NCBI GenBank assembly: GCA_035315885.1
Contig: DATFXM010000039.1
Coordinates: forward strand, 1-23,738
Origin: DATFXM01 sp035315885
GTDB lineage: Bacteria > Acidobacteriota > Blastocatellia > UBA7656
Length of the DNA stretch: 23,738 nucleotides
Direction: 5' to 3'
Position numbers and translations under genes: made by a program. A model generated the notes under the pieces. That model saw only the letters and a list, made by a program, of their open reading frames with translations. It did not search any database and was not told where the DNA came from. Each line of letters begins with the position of its first letter. Within the stretch, counting starts at the first letter, position 1. Below, one piece after another: positions 16,022 through 23,674 of this stretch.

Positions 16022-16123
16022 GGGGGCAGTATGCAGTATGCAGTAGGCCGTACGCAGTGTGGAGTACCCAGTGTGGAGTTTTCGTTGTCCCGTACTCCAC
16101 ACTGCCTACTGCCTACTGCTCCC
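16022..16123. repeat. Heptamer palindrome filling a convergent intergenic gap
   Basis: This 102-base gap lies exactly between the stop codons of the SH3 lipoprotein (plus) and the Fic-like gene (minus). The left arm has GCAGTAT/GCAGTAG heptamers plus CAGTGTGGAGTAC. The right arm (about 16091-16123) is the inverted copy, reading GGGAGCAGTAGGCAGTAGG on the minus strand. Both genes end with TGA followed by G-rich sequence and the first heptamer. It would form a long hairpin in transcripts from either side, so a two-way terminator role is plausible. Confidence 0.85.
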
Positions 16124-16864
16124 TCATCCCTCCTTCTCCAGTAAGGCAATAACTCCGTCGAGGCTTTCCTCAACCGAGTGCGCGAAGAAGTCCACCAGCG
16201 CAGTAGTGTTCATCGCAAGCCCCGCAGCCCTTGCCGACCGATACTGCTCAAGCCGGTTGTCGCCGATAATCACCGGCGGCAGACCCCTCCTTAGAGTGAA
16301 GATGCTCGACCCGATTAGCCCGGACTCTTCGTTACGGCTATCGAACGGCTGCAGCTCAATCAACCTGAGGAAGGCAATCGACGCTTGCTCGACCGGATTC
16401 AGCTCGCGAAATGAATCGGCGGTGAACCACTGGCAGGCGTTTGCAATCGCCTCGCCAAGTCGGTTTGCCGGTACTGGCCGTACGCCTCTGGTCGGATCTC
16501 CGGCGTTGGAACGGAACTCGCCCGTACCCGAACTGCCAAATCTGATCGCGACCAGAAGCTTCGGGGTGAGTTCGGTGTTCTTCCCGCCCCGGCGTACAGC
16601 TTCTACTACCGTTCTGATCGCCTGAAGTGGATCAAAATCACTTTCGCTTTGGCGGTCGGCCACGTTTACAGTGCGACGGTCTGATTCCAGGCTCATCACC
16701 GAACGAGCACAGTCGAATTCAAGGGATCGACTTATTTGCTCAAACGTCGTAGCAGATTGCTTCAGCTTTGTTAGCCGCTCCGACTTAACGTTTATCCGAT
16801 TAACCCAGTCGTAAGATGGCCGAGAAAAAATCACCAAAGGGTTTTCTTTATCTGGAGGCTTCAT
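16124..16864 (-). CDS. Degenerate Fic/DOC-family protein (probable pseudoenzyme)
   Basis: The 246-residue protein follows the Fic fold in order: ELTPKLLVAIR, GEFRSNAGDP (the usual pG-x-fR segment), a helix NPVEQASIAFLRLIELQPF, then LFTLRAGLPP-like SIFTLRRGLPPVIIG and YRSARAAG. The active-site motif HPFxxGNGRxxR is ruined: the segment at 172-183 reads QPFDSRNEESGL, so catalytic His is Gln172 and the anion-hole and Arg residues are gone, with only P173, F174 and N178 kept. S45-x3-E49 could be a relic of the class II inhibitory motif. AMP transfer is unlikely; it may be a binding protein or a decaying gene, though the frame is intact. Its start is divergent from the microcompartment genes. No clear SD was seen. 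Confidence 0.7.
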   Translation of the reverse strand: MKPPDKENPLVIFSRPSYDWVNRINVKSERLTKLKQSATTFEQISRSLEFDCARSVMSLESDRRTVNVADRQSESDFDPLQAIRTVVEAVRRGGKNTELTPKLLVAIRFGSSGTGEFRSNAGDPTRGVRPVPANRLGEAIANACQWFTADSFRELNPVEQASIAFLRLIELQPFDSRNEESGLIGSSIFTLRRGLPPVIIGDNRLEQYRSARAAGLAMNTTALVDFFAHSVEESLDGVIALLEKEG

Positions 16865-16867
16865 ACA

Positions 16868-16957
16868 ATGAGCTTAGGAGCCAACCTCCAGGTCAGGCAA
16901 GCCGGCACCTTTCCGTTGAAGGCGCGTTCACGAACAGCTAGAATCATTGCCTCCTGA
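16868..16957 (+). CDS. Possible 29-residue leader ORF abutting the aldolase
   Basis: An ATG at 16868 with GGAGG nine bases upstream opens a 29-codon frame (MSLGANLQVRQAG... to ...ARIIAS) whose TGA is directly followed by the aldolase ATG (TGAATG) in the same frame. The aldolase itself lacks an SD, so ribosomes could restart there after reading this leader. It could also be a chance frame; no family is recognised. Confidence 0.3.
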   Translation: MSLGANLQVRQAGTFPLKARSRTARIIAS

Positions 16958-17791
16958 ATGCAAACCGAACGCGAGCTGAGACAACAAATTGTCGAGATCG
17001 GCCGGCGAATCTATCAGAATGGATTCATCGCCGCCTCGGACGGCAACATCAGTGCGCGCATCGCTGACAACCGGTTCCTGACAACTCCGACCATGGTTTG
17101 CAAAGGCCGAATGACCGAAGACATGCTGGTTGTAGTTGATCTCGACGGAAACAAAATCCGGAGAGACGAGCGAAACCCGTCCTCCGAGTTTGCGATGCAC
17201 CGCGAGATCTACCGGCTCAGGCCTGATGTTCACGCGGTCGTTCACGCCCATCCACCGTTTGGGACCGGATTTGCCGTTGCAAACGTGGCTCTGGATCAGC
17301 CGCTGTTGTCGGAAGTCATATTGACGCTTGGTTGCGTCCCACTCACAGGGTATGGCACGCCCTCGACTGACGAGTTGCCCAATTCGCTCCGGCCCTTCAT
17401 TCCGCACCACGATGCGTTGTTGATGGCAAATCACGGGGCGGTCACCTACGGGCCTGATCTAGAGATGGCGTACTACCGGATGGAGACGCTCGAGCATTTT
17501 GCAAAGATAACCCTGATCGCGAGGCTGGTGGGCAACCCCAAACACCTGCCCGCCGCTGCCATTGAAAAACTCCTGGATGTTCGAGAGCGAGCTGGTTACA
17601 TGCCAGCCGAATCTCGCGGGTGCCAGGCCTGCGGTTTTGTGCAGGGGCACTCATCGTCGTGCGCGGTGGGTTCCGCGACCAGCTCCTACGGCACGCGCAA
17701 CGGAGAAGAAACCGTAACGCTGACCAGGCGGGAACTTCAGGCGTTGATCACCGAGGCTGCCAAGCTGGTCGCGAGCGAGATAAAACATTGA
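16958..17791 (+). CDS. Class II aldolase (L-fuculose-1-phosphate aldolase type), microcompartment-associated
   Basis: The 277-residue protein is a zinc class II aldolase/adducin-fold enzyme. The metal ligands are H96 and H98 (HAHPP) and H180 (LEHFAK), and the catalytic Glu is E77 (SSEFAMH). GNISAR near residue 28 is the phosphate-binding loop. Such enzymes split fuculose- or rhamnulose-1-phosphate to lactaldehyde and DHAP; the exact substrate is not certain. The core ends near 215. A tail follows with C222-x2-C225, H231 and C235, a Ser/Gly-rich linker, and a terminal amphipathic helix (about 254-275). That linker-plus-helix layout is typical of peptides that load enzymes into microcompartments. 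The two genes after it encode shell proteins. The ATG has no SD. Confidence 0.88.
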   Translation: MQTERELRQQIVEIGRRIYQNGFIAASDGNISARIADNRFLTTPTMVCKGRMTEDMLVVVDLDGNKIRRDERNPSSEFAMHREIYRLRPDVHAVVHAHPPFGTGFAVANVALDQPLLSEVILTLGCVPLTGYGTPSTDELPNSLRPFIPHHDALLMANHGAVTYGPDLEMAYYRMETLEHFAKITLIARLVGNPKHLPAAAIEKLLDVRERAGYMPAESRGCQACGFVQGHSSSCAVGSATSSYGTRNGEETVTLTRRELQALITEAAKLVASEIKH

Positions 17792-17837
17792 GACGTTGCA
17801 AGCGAACTGATCGAAACTGAACTCAGAGGTGAATCGA

Positions 17838-18125
17838 ATGGAAGCTCTTGGAATGATCGAGACAAAAGGTCTCGTAGCCATGATCGAGGCGGCGGATGCG
17901 ATGGTTAAGGCTGCCAACGTGCAACTGGTGGGATACGAAAAGATCGGCGCGGGGCTGGTGACCGCCATCGTGCGCGGCGATGTTGCCGCGGTGAAGGCCG
18001 CAACCGACGCGGGAGCCGCCGCTGCTCGAAGGGTTGGCGAGCTGGTGAGCGTTCACGTCATTCCTCGTCCGCACTCGGCTGTCGACGAAAACATGCCGGT
18101 CACCTTTGAGTCTCGAGGAAAGTAG
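17838..18125 (+). CDS. Microcompartment hexameric shell protein (BMC-H)
   Basis: The 95-residue protein is a single BMC domain: EALGMIETKGLVAMIEAADAM at the start, then VQLVGYEKIGAGLVTAIVRGDVAAVKAATDAG, typical of PduA/CcmK/EutM. These form hexamers that tile the shell facets; the central pore loop here is KIGAG (35-39), with Ala where Ser is common. After the domain there is a short tail of about 15 residues. The ATG at 17838 is supported by AGAGGTGA about six bases upstream; a GTG three codons earlier is less likely. It lies 46 bases after the aldolase and 124 bases before the vertex protein, all on the plus strand. Confidence 0.95.
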   Translation: MEALGMIETKGLVAMIEAADAMVKAANVQLVGYEKIGAGLVTAIVRGDVAAVKAATDAGAAAARRVGELVSVHVIPRPHSAVDENMPVTFESRGK

Positions 18126-18200
18126 CTTCGGGAACTCTTCAGTCACAGTCATCGCCTCGAGCTCGGCCTGAATGCGCGAGAGCTACCCGCGGTACCTGAA

Positions 18201-18248
18201 GCTCAGGTTGAACGCTCAGGTTGAACGCTCAGGTTGAACAGGTTGGAC
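18201..18248 (+). repeat. Three exact 13-bp repeats before the BMC-P gene
   Basis: GCTCAGGTTGAAC occurs three times without gaps (18201-18213, 18214-18226, 18227-18239), then a partial copy AGGTTGGAC runs to 18248, just before the ATG at 18250. Each copy contains AGGT, which resembles part of an SD, so the array may affect ribosome loading of the vertex-protein gene. Confidence 0.85.
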
Positions 18249-18249
18249 A

Positions 18250-18519
18250 ATGATTCTCGCTCGAATAGTCGGAACAGTTGTGGCAACGCGCAAGGACGAG
18301 CGGCTCCACGGTCGAAAGTTGCTGATTGCCCGACTGGTAGGAACGGACGGTCAGGACGAAAAGGGGCACCTGGTCGCGGTAGACACGGTCGGGGCGGGCG
18401 TTCACGAGATTGTACTGGTTGTGCAGGGAAGCTCTGCGCGAATGGCCTTCGGCTGCAAAGAGTGTCCGGTAGATGCAGCAGTCGTCGGCATCGTCGATAC
18501 AGTAGAGGTGAGTAAGTAG
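18250..18519 (+). CDS. Microcompartment pentameric vertex protein (BMC-P, EutN/CcmL family)
   Basis: The 89-residue protein matches the EutN/CcmL fold: MILARIVGTVVATRKDERLHGRKLLIA at the N-terminus, HLVAVDTVGAGVHEIVLVVQGSSAR in the middle and PVDAAVVGIVDTVEV at the end. These form pentamers that cap the vertices of microcompartment shells. Length is typical. The SD is weak (AGGTTGG close to the ATG), and three 13-base repeats precede it. Its TAG stop is the first base triplet of the GCAGTA-type repeat that follows, so the stop seems to be provided by that element. With one BMC-H gene it could in principle make a closed shell. No aldehyde dehydrogenase or other core enzyme lies nearby. Confidence 0.95.
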   Translation: MILARIVGTVVATRKDERLHGRKLLIARLVGTDGQDEKGHLVAVDTVGAGVHEIVLVVQGSSARMAFGCKECPVDAAVVGIVDTVEVSK

Positions 18520-18754
18520 GCAGTAAGCAGTATGCAGTAGGGACTTATGGTCGTCCCCTCAATGTGCGATTAGGTAATACGGGTTTCACGCAAAGGCCGC
18601 AAAGGTTCGCAAAGAACGCAAAGGTCGGAAAAGAATTGCGCTCTGCTCAACCTTTGCGGCCTTTGCGAATCTTTGCGGCCTTTGCGTGAAACCAACCTCG
18701 GTGACTAATCGAGGGGACGACCATTACTCCCTACTGCATACTGCCTACTGCCTA
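18517..18754. repeat. Three-layer nested palindrome between convergent genes
   Basis: The outer arms 18517-18543 and 18728-18754 match at 26 of 27 positions and are GCAGTA-type heptamers. Middle arms: ATGGTCGTCCCCTC then GATTAG on the left (18547-18573, with a 7-base insertion) and CTAATCGAGGGGACGACCAT on the right (18705-18724). Inner arms: about 18582-18625 and 18651-18693, built of CGCAAAGG units, starting GGTTTCACGCAAAGGCCGC, with only a few mismatches. The loop is about 25 bases. The whole would form one very long hairpin, and both flanking stop codons lie in its outer arms. Confidence 0.9.
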
Positions 18755-20910
18755 TTGCCCAGATGCTCGCGGGCTGTGGCGGTGTACGGATCGCCGGGTG
18801 CAATCGCCACCGCCTTTTCGAAGTTCTCTCGCGCAAGCGCGGGGTCCTTCAGCGCTTCATAACAAAGACCAAGACTCGTGTACGCCCTCTGATGACGCGG
18901 TTCAGCAGCTATCAATTGCTTGAGAAGCGCGACCGCATCCTGCGCGCGATCTGATTTCCGATACGCTTCTGCAAGCGAGTACAGCATCACCGGATGCTGA
19001 GGAGCAATGCGCTTGACCGCCTCGAGCTGCTCGATGCCATCCTTGATCCGCCCCTCGTCCGTGTATACGACGCCCAGATTTATTCGCGCCTCAATGTAGT
19101 CGGGCTTCACCTCCAGCGCCTTGGCGTAGTACCGCTCAGCGCTCGCCAGCTTATTCTCCTGCTGATCAAGCCACCCGAGATAGAACAGCGCGTCCGACTT
19201 GTTCGGCTGTATCTCGAGAACCTTTTGCAAAGGCGCGCGCGCCTCCACCAGCTTGTGCTGCCGCGTCAAGACGTCTCCCAGATTGTAATAAGTCTGAGAA
19301 TAAGGCGCCCCCGCATCTACCGCTTGCTGATACGCGCGTTCGGCCGCCCCCCAGTTTTGCTGCTTGAAATAGACGTCACCCAGATTCGAAAGCGCGTCGT
19401 AGTATCGCGGATCGAGCGCCACTGCCTGATTCAAATACCGCTGAGCGTCTTCGAGGTTGTTGTGATCGCTCGAATAGGCGCCAAGATAGTTGTACAAGAA
19501 CGGCCTGCCGGGGGCGTTCGCCAATCCGTGCTCGGCCATGCTGACGTCATCGTGCCAGATGCTGTTCTGGTAAACGAGCAACAACAAGAATACTGCGCAC
19601 AAGGAAATTGATATCGCCGGTACAAATCTCTTTATTGTCGATTGATGACGGCTCAGCCAGTCCAAACCTAACGCTATCAGGAAGCAAAATCCGACGGACG
19701 GGAGGTATAGATACCGGTCGTGCACGATCGATTCCTGCGGATTGAACGCCTTGAGATTAAGCACCGGGACCAGAAACAGGAGCATCACCGCAAACGCGCG
19801 GAGGCCCGGCTTAGACTTAAGGCATACCCAACCCAGAAGGACTAAGCCTGCTGCAACGGCGATCCCCACAGCCCAGAACCTCGGGTCACTCGCCGAGTTG
19901 ACGAAAGGGTGATCGTAAACTATCGACAGCGGATACGGCAGGACTAGTAATCTTGCGTACTCGGCAACCACCGATGGAAGCGTAAGGACGACTTGCGCGC
20001 TTGTAACACCGGCGGCCTTGAGCTCGGGCTTGCTGATGAACCCGAGTACCCCGTATCGCGCCAGCAGGTACAAAACCGCAGCTCCGAAAAACAAAGCGCC
20101 GCGTTGCACTGCTCTCATGAAAGCAGATGTTAGAGACTCGGCGTCCGCGCGCTGTACCAGCTCGATTATCAAGATGAACACCGGAATCACGATCGCGACT
20201 TCTTTGGTGAACATCGCAAGCGTTGCGGTAATCACGCTCCAGACAAGCCATGACCTGCTAGAACCCTGCTCTTCAAAGTATCTGCAGTAGAACAGCAGCG
20301 CCATTAGAACAAACACTGCTGCCAGCGGATCGGGGACTCCTGAAATCCACGCTACCGATTCGCTGTGGACGGGATGAACACCGAACAACATTGCTGCAAG
20401 AGCAGACGCCTCCCGGCTCAGCGACCAGCGGCGGGCAAGCGCATATACTAGCAGCGTACTTCCGAGGTGCAGAATCACTGACACCACATGCCAGCCCGTC
20501 GGACTGAAGCCAAACAAACTGAAGTTAAAGATCAACAGGCTGTTGAACATCGGCCGATAGTACAGCCCAACGGCCCCCTGCGATGAAGCGTCCATGAACT
20601 GCCAGACCCCTTGAGTGAACATCGCTGGTATGTTTGACAGAGATCTGAGCGTGGGGTTTCGAAGGATCTGAAACGTGTCGTCGTAAACAAATTTTCCTGA
20701 AAGAGAGTTCACGTAGCCGATAAGCGCGACCGCCACGATTGACGCGAGCACAACTCGCTCGCTTCTTCCAGGTTTGACTTGTACAAACAGTGCCGCTCGT
20801 TGCTTTGAGACAGGCGATGCCTGAGTGGTGGACGGTTTTGGCGCCTCGCGGGCCTGAGCCTGTGTTGCGCGGTCGCCGCGTTGTTTCCTTTGTCGCTGGG
20901 TTTTCGCCAC
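18745..20910 (-). CDS. TMTC/GT-C-like multi-TM protein with seven C-terminal TPRs
   Basis: The 721-residue protein has a basic, disordered N-terminus (about 50 residues), about ten TM helices (about 52-470) and seven TPRs (about 480-715). After the first TM helix comes FVYDD with D77/D78, the acidic motif of GT-C glycosyltransferases, and later LFGVHPVHSESVAWISG, typical of TMTC-like proteins. Eukaryotic TMTCs are O-mannosyltransferases; the bacterial members are less known. The start is GTG without a clear SD. A run of ten T on the coding strand lies just before it, in the 29-base gap after the LLM gene. The last codons (NRQ then TAG) are made by the GCAGTAG-type repeat, so the end of the protein has been set by that element. 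Confidence 0.85.
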   Translation of the reverse strand: MAKTQRQRKQRGDRATQAQAREAPKPSTTQASPVSKQRAALFVQVKPGRSERVVLASIVAVALIGYVNSLSGKFVYDDTFQILRNPTLRSLSNIPAMFTQGVWQFMDASSQGAVGLYYRPMFNSLLIFNFSLFGFSPTGWHVVSVILHLGSTLLVYALARRWSLSREASALAAMLFGVHPVHSESVAWISGVPDPLAAVFVLMALLFYCRYFEEQGSSRSWLVWSVITATLAMFTKEVAIVIPVFILIIELVQRADAESLTSAFMRAVQRGALFFGAAVLYLLARYGVLGFISKPELKAAGVTSAQVVLTLPSVVAEYARLLVLPYPLSIVYDHPFVNSASDPRFWAVGIAVAAGLVLLGWVCLKSKPGLRAFAVMLLFLVPVLNLKAFNPQESIVHDRYLYLPSVGFCFLIALGLDWLSRHQSTIKRFVPAISISLCAVFLLLLVYQNSIWHDDVSMAEHGLANAPGRPFLYNYLGAYSSDHNNLEDAQRYLNQAVALDPRYYDALSNLGDVYFKQQNWGAAERAYQQAVDAGAPYSQTYYNLGDVLTRQHKLVEARAPLQKVLEIQPNKSDALFYLGWLDQQENKLASAERYYAKALEVKPDYIEARINLGVVYTDEGRIKDGIEQLEAVKRIAPQHPVMLYSLAEAYRKSDRAQDAVALLKQLIAAEPRHQRAYTSLGLCYEALKDPALARENFEKAVAIAPGDPYTATAREHLGNRQ

Positions 20911-20939
20911 TCGCGCTCGAAAAAAAAAAGAAAGATAGG

Positions 20940-21947
20940 TTAGACCGCAAACGCGTCGATCATCTCTCGTACATTATCACCCAGCGGGTAGAGGACCGGG
21001 CAGGTGCATCCCGCTTCGATGTACTCGCCGACCTTTGCGCGGCACTCATCGGGAGTACCGGACGCTGTGATGAGTTGCACCACGTCATCCGGCACGAGCT
21101 TCATCGCTTCGCGAATCTGGCGCTCCTCGGCGGGCCAGGTCAGAACTCGGCCAATGCGGTCCAGCAGATCCTGATCGACACCACTTGCCTTCATGATGTG
21201 AGGCTGTTGTCCGAGATACTGGGTTACCAGCTCGCGCGCGTTGTCGATTGCTCGGGATCGATCCGAATCGAGCGAACAGACTATCAACTGAGGACGATCC
21301 ACGCCAGCAAGCTTCCGCCCGGCACGTCTGCAGCCGATCTCCAGATGCTCCATCGCCTCGCGATTGTACGCAGGGGACACGAGGTAGTTCAGCAGTACCC
21401 CGTCCGCGATTTCACCGGACAGCTCCATCATTTTCATTCCGGTTGCTCCGATGTAGATAGGGACCTGTTTTGGGCTTCGATCGCCGTGGACGATGTCTAT
21501 CTCGATGTCATCCACGTTTACAAACTCGCCCTTGAACGTGACCTTCTGCATAGCAAGCAGGTTGCGTACGACTTCGACTGTCTCTCGCATCGCTACCAGC
21601 GGTTTTCGCCGGCTGACACCAACCTTGGAGGCCAACGGTTCCCACCACACGCCCAGCCCGCACATAATGCGTCCGGGAGCGAGATCATCGAGCGTTGAAA
21701 AGGTAGTCGCAATCAACGCGGCATTGCGAGTCCAGTTGTTTATGACTCCAGAGCCGATCTTGATGTGCCTGGTGCGCGCGGCAAACGCGGACATCGGCAC
21801 GATGGCATCGCGGACGAGTCGTGACTCGGCCTGCCACACCGCCTCGAAGCCTTTTGATTCGGCGTAGCAGACGTAATCGATCGCGTCCGAAATCGAATGC
21901 TTATCCTGGAGATAAAGAGCTACTCGCTCAAAGGGTTTGTTTGTCAC
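20940..21947 (-). CDS. LLM-class (luciferase-like) oxidoreductase, possibly F420-dependent
   Basis: The 335-residue protein has the luciferase-like TIM-barrel pattern: AIDYVCYAESKGFEAVWQAESRLVRDAIVPMSAFAARTRHIKIGSGV near the start, then ATTFSTLDDLAPGRIMCGLG, PIYIGATGMKMMELSGEIADGVLLNY and a C-terminal GTPDECRAKVGEYIEAG. This order is typical of the methylene-H4MPT-reductase-like, F420-dependent branch of the family, but cofactor (F420 or FMN) and substrate cannot be set from sequence. The start is GTG at 21947, supported by AGGAG seven bases upstream. It is divergent from the deacylase, and the TMTC-like gene follows after 29 bases, probably in one transcript. Confidence 0.88.
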   Translation of the reverse strand: MTNKPFERVALYLQDKHSISDAIDYVCYAESKGFEAVWQAESRLVRDAIVPMSAFAARTRHIKIGSGVINNWTRNAALIATTFSTLDDLAPGRIMCGLGVWWEPLASKVGVSRRKPLVAMRETVEVVRNLLAMQKVTFKGEFVNVDDIEIDIVHGDRSPKQVPIYIGATGMKMMELSGEIADGVLLNYLVSPAYNREAMEHLEIGCRRAGRKLAGVDRPQLIVCSLDSDRSRAIDNARELVTQYLGQQPHIMKASGVDQDLLDRIGRVLTWPAEERQIREAMKLVPDDVVQLITASGTPDECRAKVGEYIEAGCTCPVLYPLGDNVREMIDAFAV

Positions 21948-21992
21948 GCCGTGACTCCTGATTGAAACCGCCCGAACCTAACCATCGGACGC

Positions 21993-22021
21993 TTACCACT
22001 TCGGGCCGGACATTATACAAT
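21993..22021 (+). promoter_or_regulatory. Possible sigma-70-type promoter for the deacylase
   Basis: TTACCA (21993-21998) and TACAAT (22016-22021) are 17 bases apart, matching the consensus hexamers at 4/6 and 5/6 positions. The predicted start of transcription near 22028 leaves a leader of about 33 bases before the ATG at 22061. It sits in the 113-base divergent gap with the LLM gene. Confidence 0.45.
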
Positions 22022-22060
22022 GACCGGTCTTCGCAAAAACAACAGCGTGATTTCTTCGAG

Positions 22061-23667
22061 ATGAACACGACAACACTCGCATTGAAGAACGGCACAGTAG
22101 TTGACGGCAGCGGAGCGCCAGGCAAACGCGCGGACGTGGGCATTCGCAACGGCATCATCGAGGCAGTCGGCTCAATAAGCGCTCTCGACTCAGATTACCA
22201 ACTCGATTGTGAAGGACTCTTTGTCGTGCCCGGCTTCATCGACACTCACAGCCACTCGGATCTGCGAGTGCTGGTTGAGCCTTCGTTGCCGATGAAACTG
22301 CGGCAGGGCATCACACTCGAGGTTTTTGGTCAGGACGGAATATCGGTCGCCCCGATTCGCGCGAGCGACCGCTCACAGATGGAGCGAACTCTCGCCGGGC
22401 TACTGGGGCGGCTGGATCGCGATTGGGACTGGGAGTCGGTCGGAGAGTACCTTGATTCAGTTCAGCGAGCGGTGCCTTCGGTCGACTGCGCCTACCTGAT
22501 TCCGCATGGCGCGGTGCGGCTGTCGGTAATCGGAATGGAGGATCGGGCCGCTACTGCCCCGGAACTTTCCAGCATGTGTGAGCTGGTCAGGCAGTCGATG
22601 CGGGAAGGCGCGGTAGGTCTATCGACGGGCCTGATCTATCCGCCGTGTTGTTTTGCCGGCACCGCTGAACTGATCGAGCTTGCGAAGGCAGTTGCCGAAT
22701 TCGACGGGGTGTTCGTTGCGCATATGCGGAGCGAGAGCGACTACCTCGAGGACGCAGTAGCCGAAATGATCGAGATAGGCATGCGCTCTGGTGTCCGAGT
22801 TCATATTTCACACTTCAAGGTTGCGGGGCGCGAAAACTGGCCGATCATCGATCGGGTGCTCGAGTCTGTCCGGTCCGCGCGTGGTGAAGGTGTGCGCCTG
22901 ACTGCCGATCAATACCCGTACATTGCTGGCTCTACGATGCTGGGCGCGATCGTGCCTCCGTGGGCACACGCTGGGGGAGTTGAAGCTACGCTTGCACGCC
23001 TGGCCAACGTTGAGCAGAGAGGTCGAATGAAAGAAGCGATGCTTTCGAAGGAGCGGAGCGCCTGGGACAATTTCTGGAAATGGTCCGGCGCCGAGGGCAT
23101 CGTAGTCTCGGATATCCCATCCGGGCGACATCCGGACATGGTGGGAAAGAGTCTGTTGCAGTCGGCCGGGTCGCGGGCGACGGAGCGGAGCGTCGAGGAA
23201 ACAGCGGTAGAGCTGGCGTTCGACCTGCTGCTGGAGGAACGAATGGGGGTTGGCATGATTTCATTCAGCCAATCGGAAGGAGTAGTGGAAAAGATAATGG
23301 CTGAACCTTATGTGAACGTTTGTACTGACGGGTTGCTTGGAGGGAAACCGCATCCTCGGGCATACGGCACGTATCCTCGAATTCTCGGCCGCTATGTCAG
23401 AGAACGAGGGATTCTGGAACTCGAGAATGCGGTGCGAAAGATGTCGGGCCTGGCGGCTGAGACGTTCGGACTGAATAGATTTGGGAAGATTGCGGAAAGA
23501 AGCCGAGCCAACCTTGTGGTCTTTGACGCGGAGCGGGTAAACGACCTGGCGACATTTGAGGATTCCAGACAGTACCCCCAAGGAATCGAGCACGTGATAG
23601 TGGGGGGCGAGGTCGTCGTGCGCAACGGCGAGCAGTTGGAGAAGAGAAGCGGCACCGCGGTGAGGAG

Positions 23668-23674
<7 letters not shown>
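22061..23674 (+). CDS. N-acyl-D-amino-acid deacylase family amidohydrolase (variant metal site)
   Basis: The 537-residue protein is an amidohydrolase-superfamily enzyme. Visible in order are [10 protein letters not shown] (H63/H65), FVAHMRSE (H221), VHISHFK (H248/H251), [27 protein letters not shown] with D423 as likely catalytic Asp, and the C-terminal [19 protein letters not shown]...[15 protein letters not shown] typical of D-aminoacylases. The usual GNCG motif, whose Cys binds zinc, reads GQDG here (90-93), so the Cys is Asp92. The substrate is probably an N-acyl-D-amino acid or a dipeptide-like amide (inference). The ATG at 22061 begins the homologous part; the frame is open to 21962 but that runs through the putative promoter. 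The stop TAG lies within the first GCAGTAG unit of the following array. Confidence 0.88.

Noticed and set aside
16955..16957. The in-frame TGA before the aldolase ATG as a selenocysteine codon
   Set aside because: It is followed at once by ATG and the conserved domain starts after it; no SECIS-like hairpin was recognised downstream.
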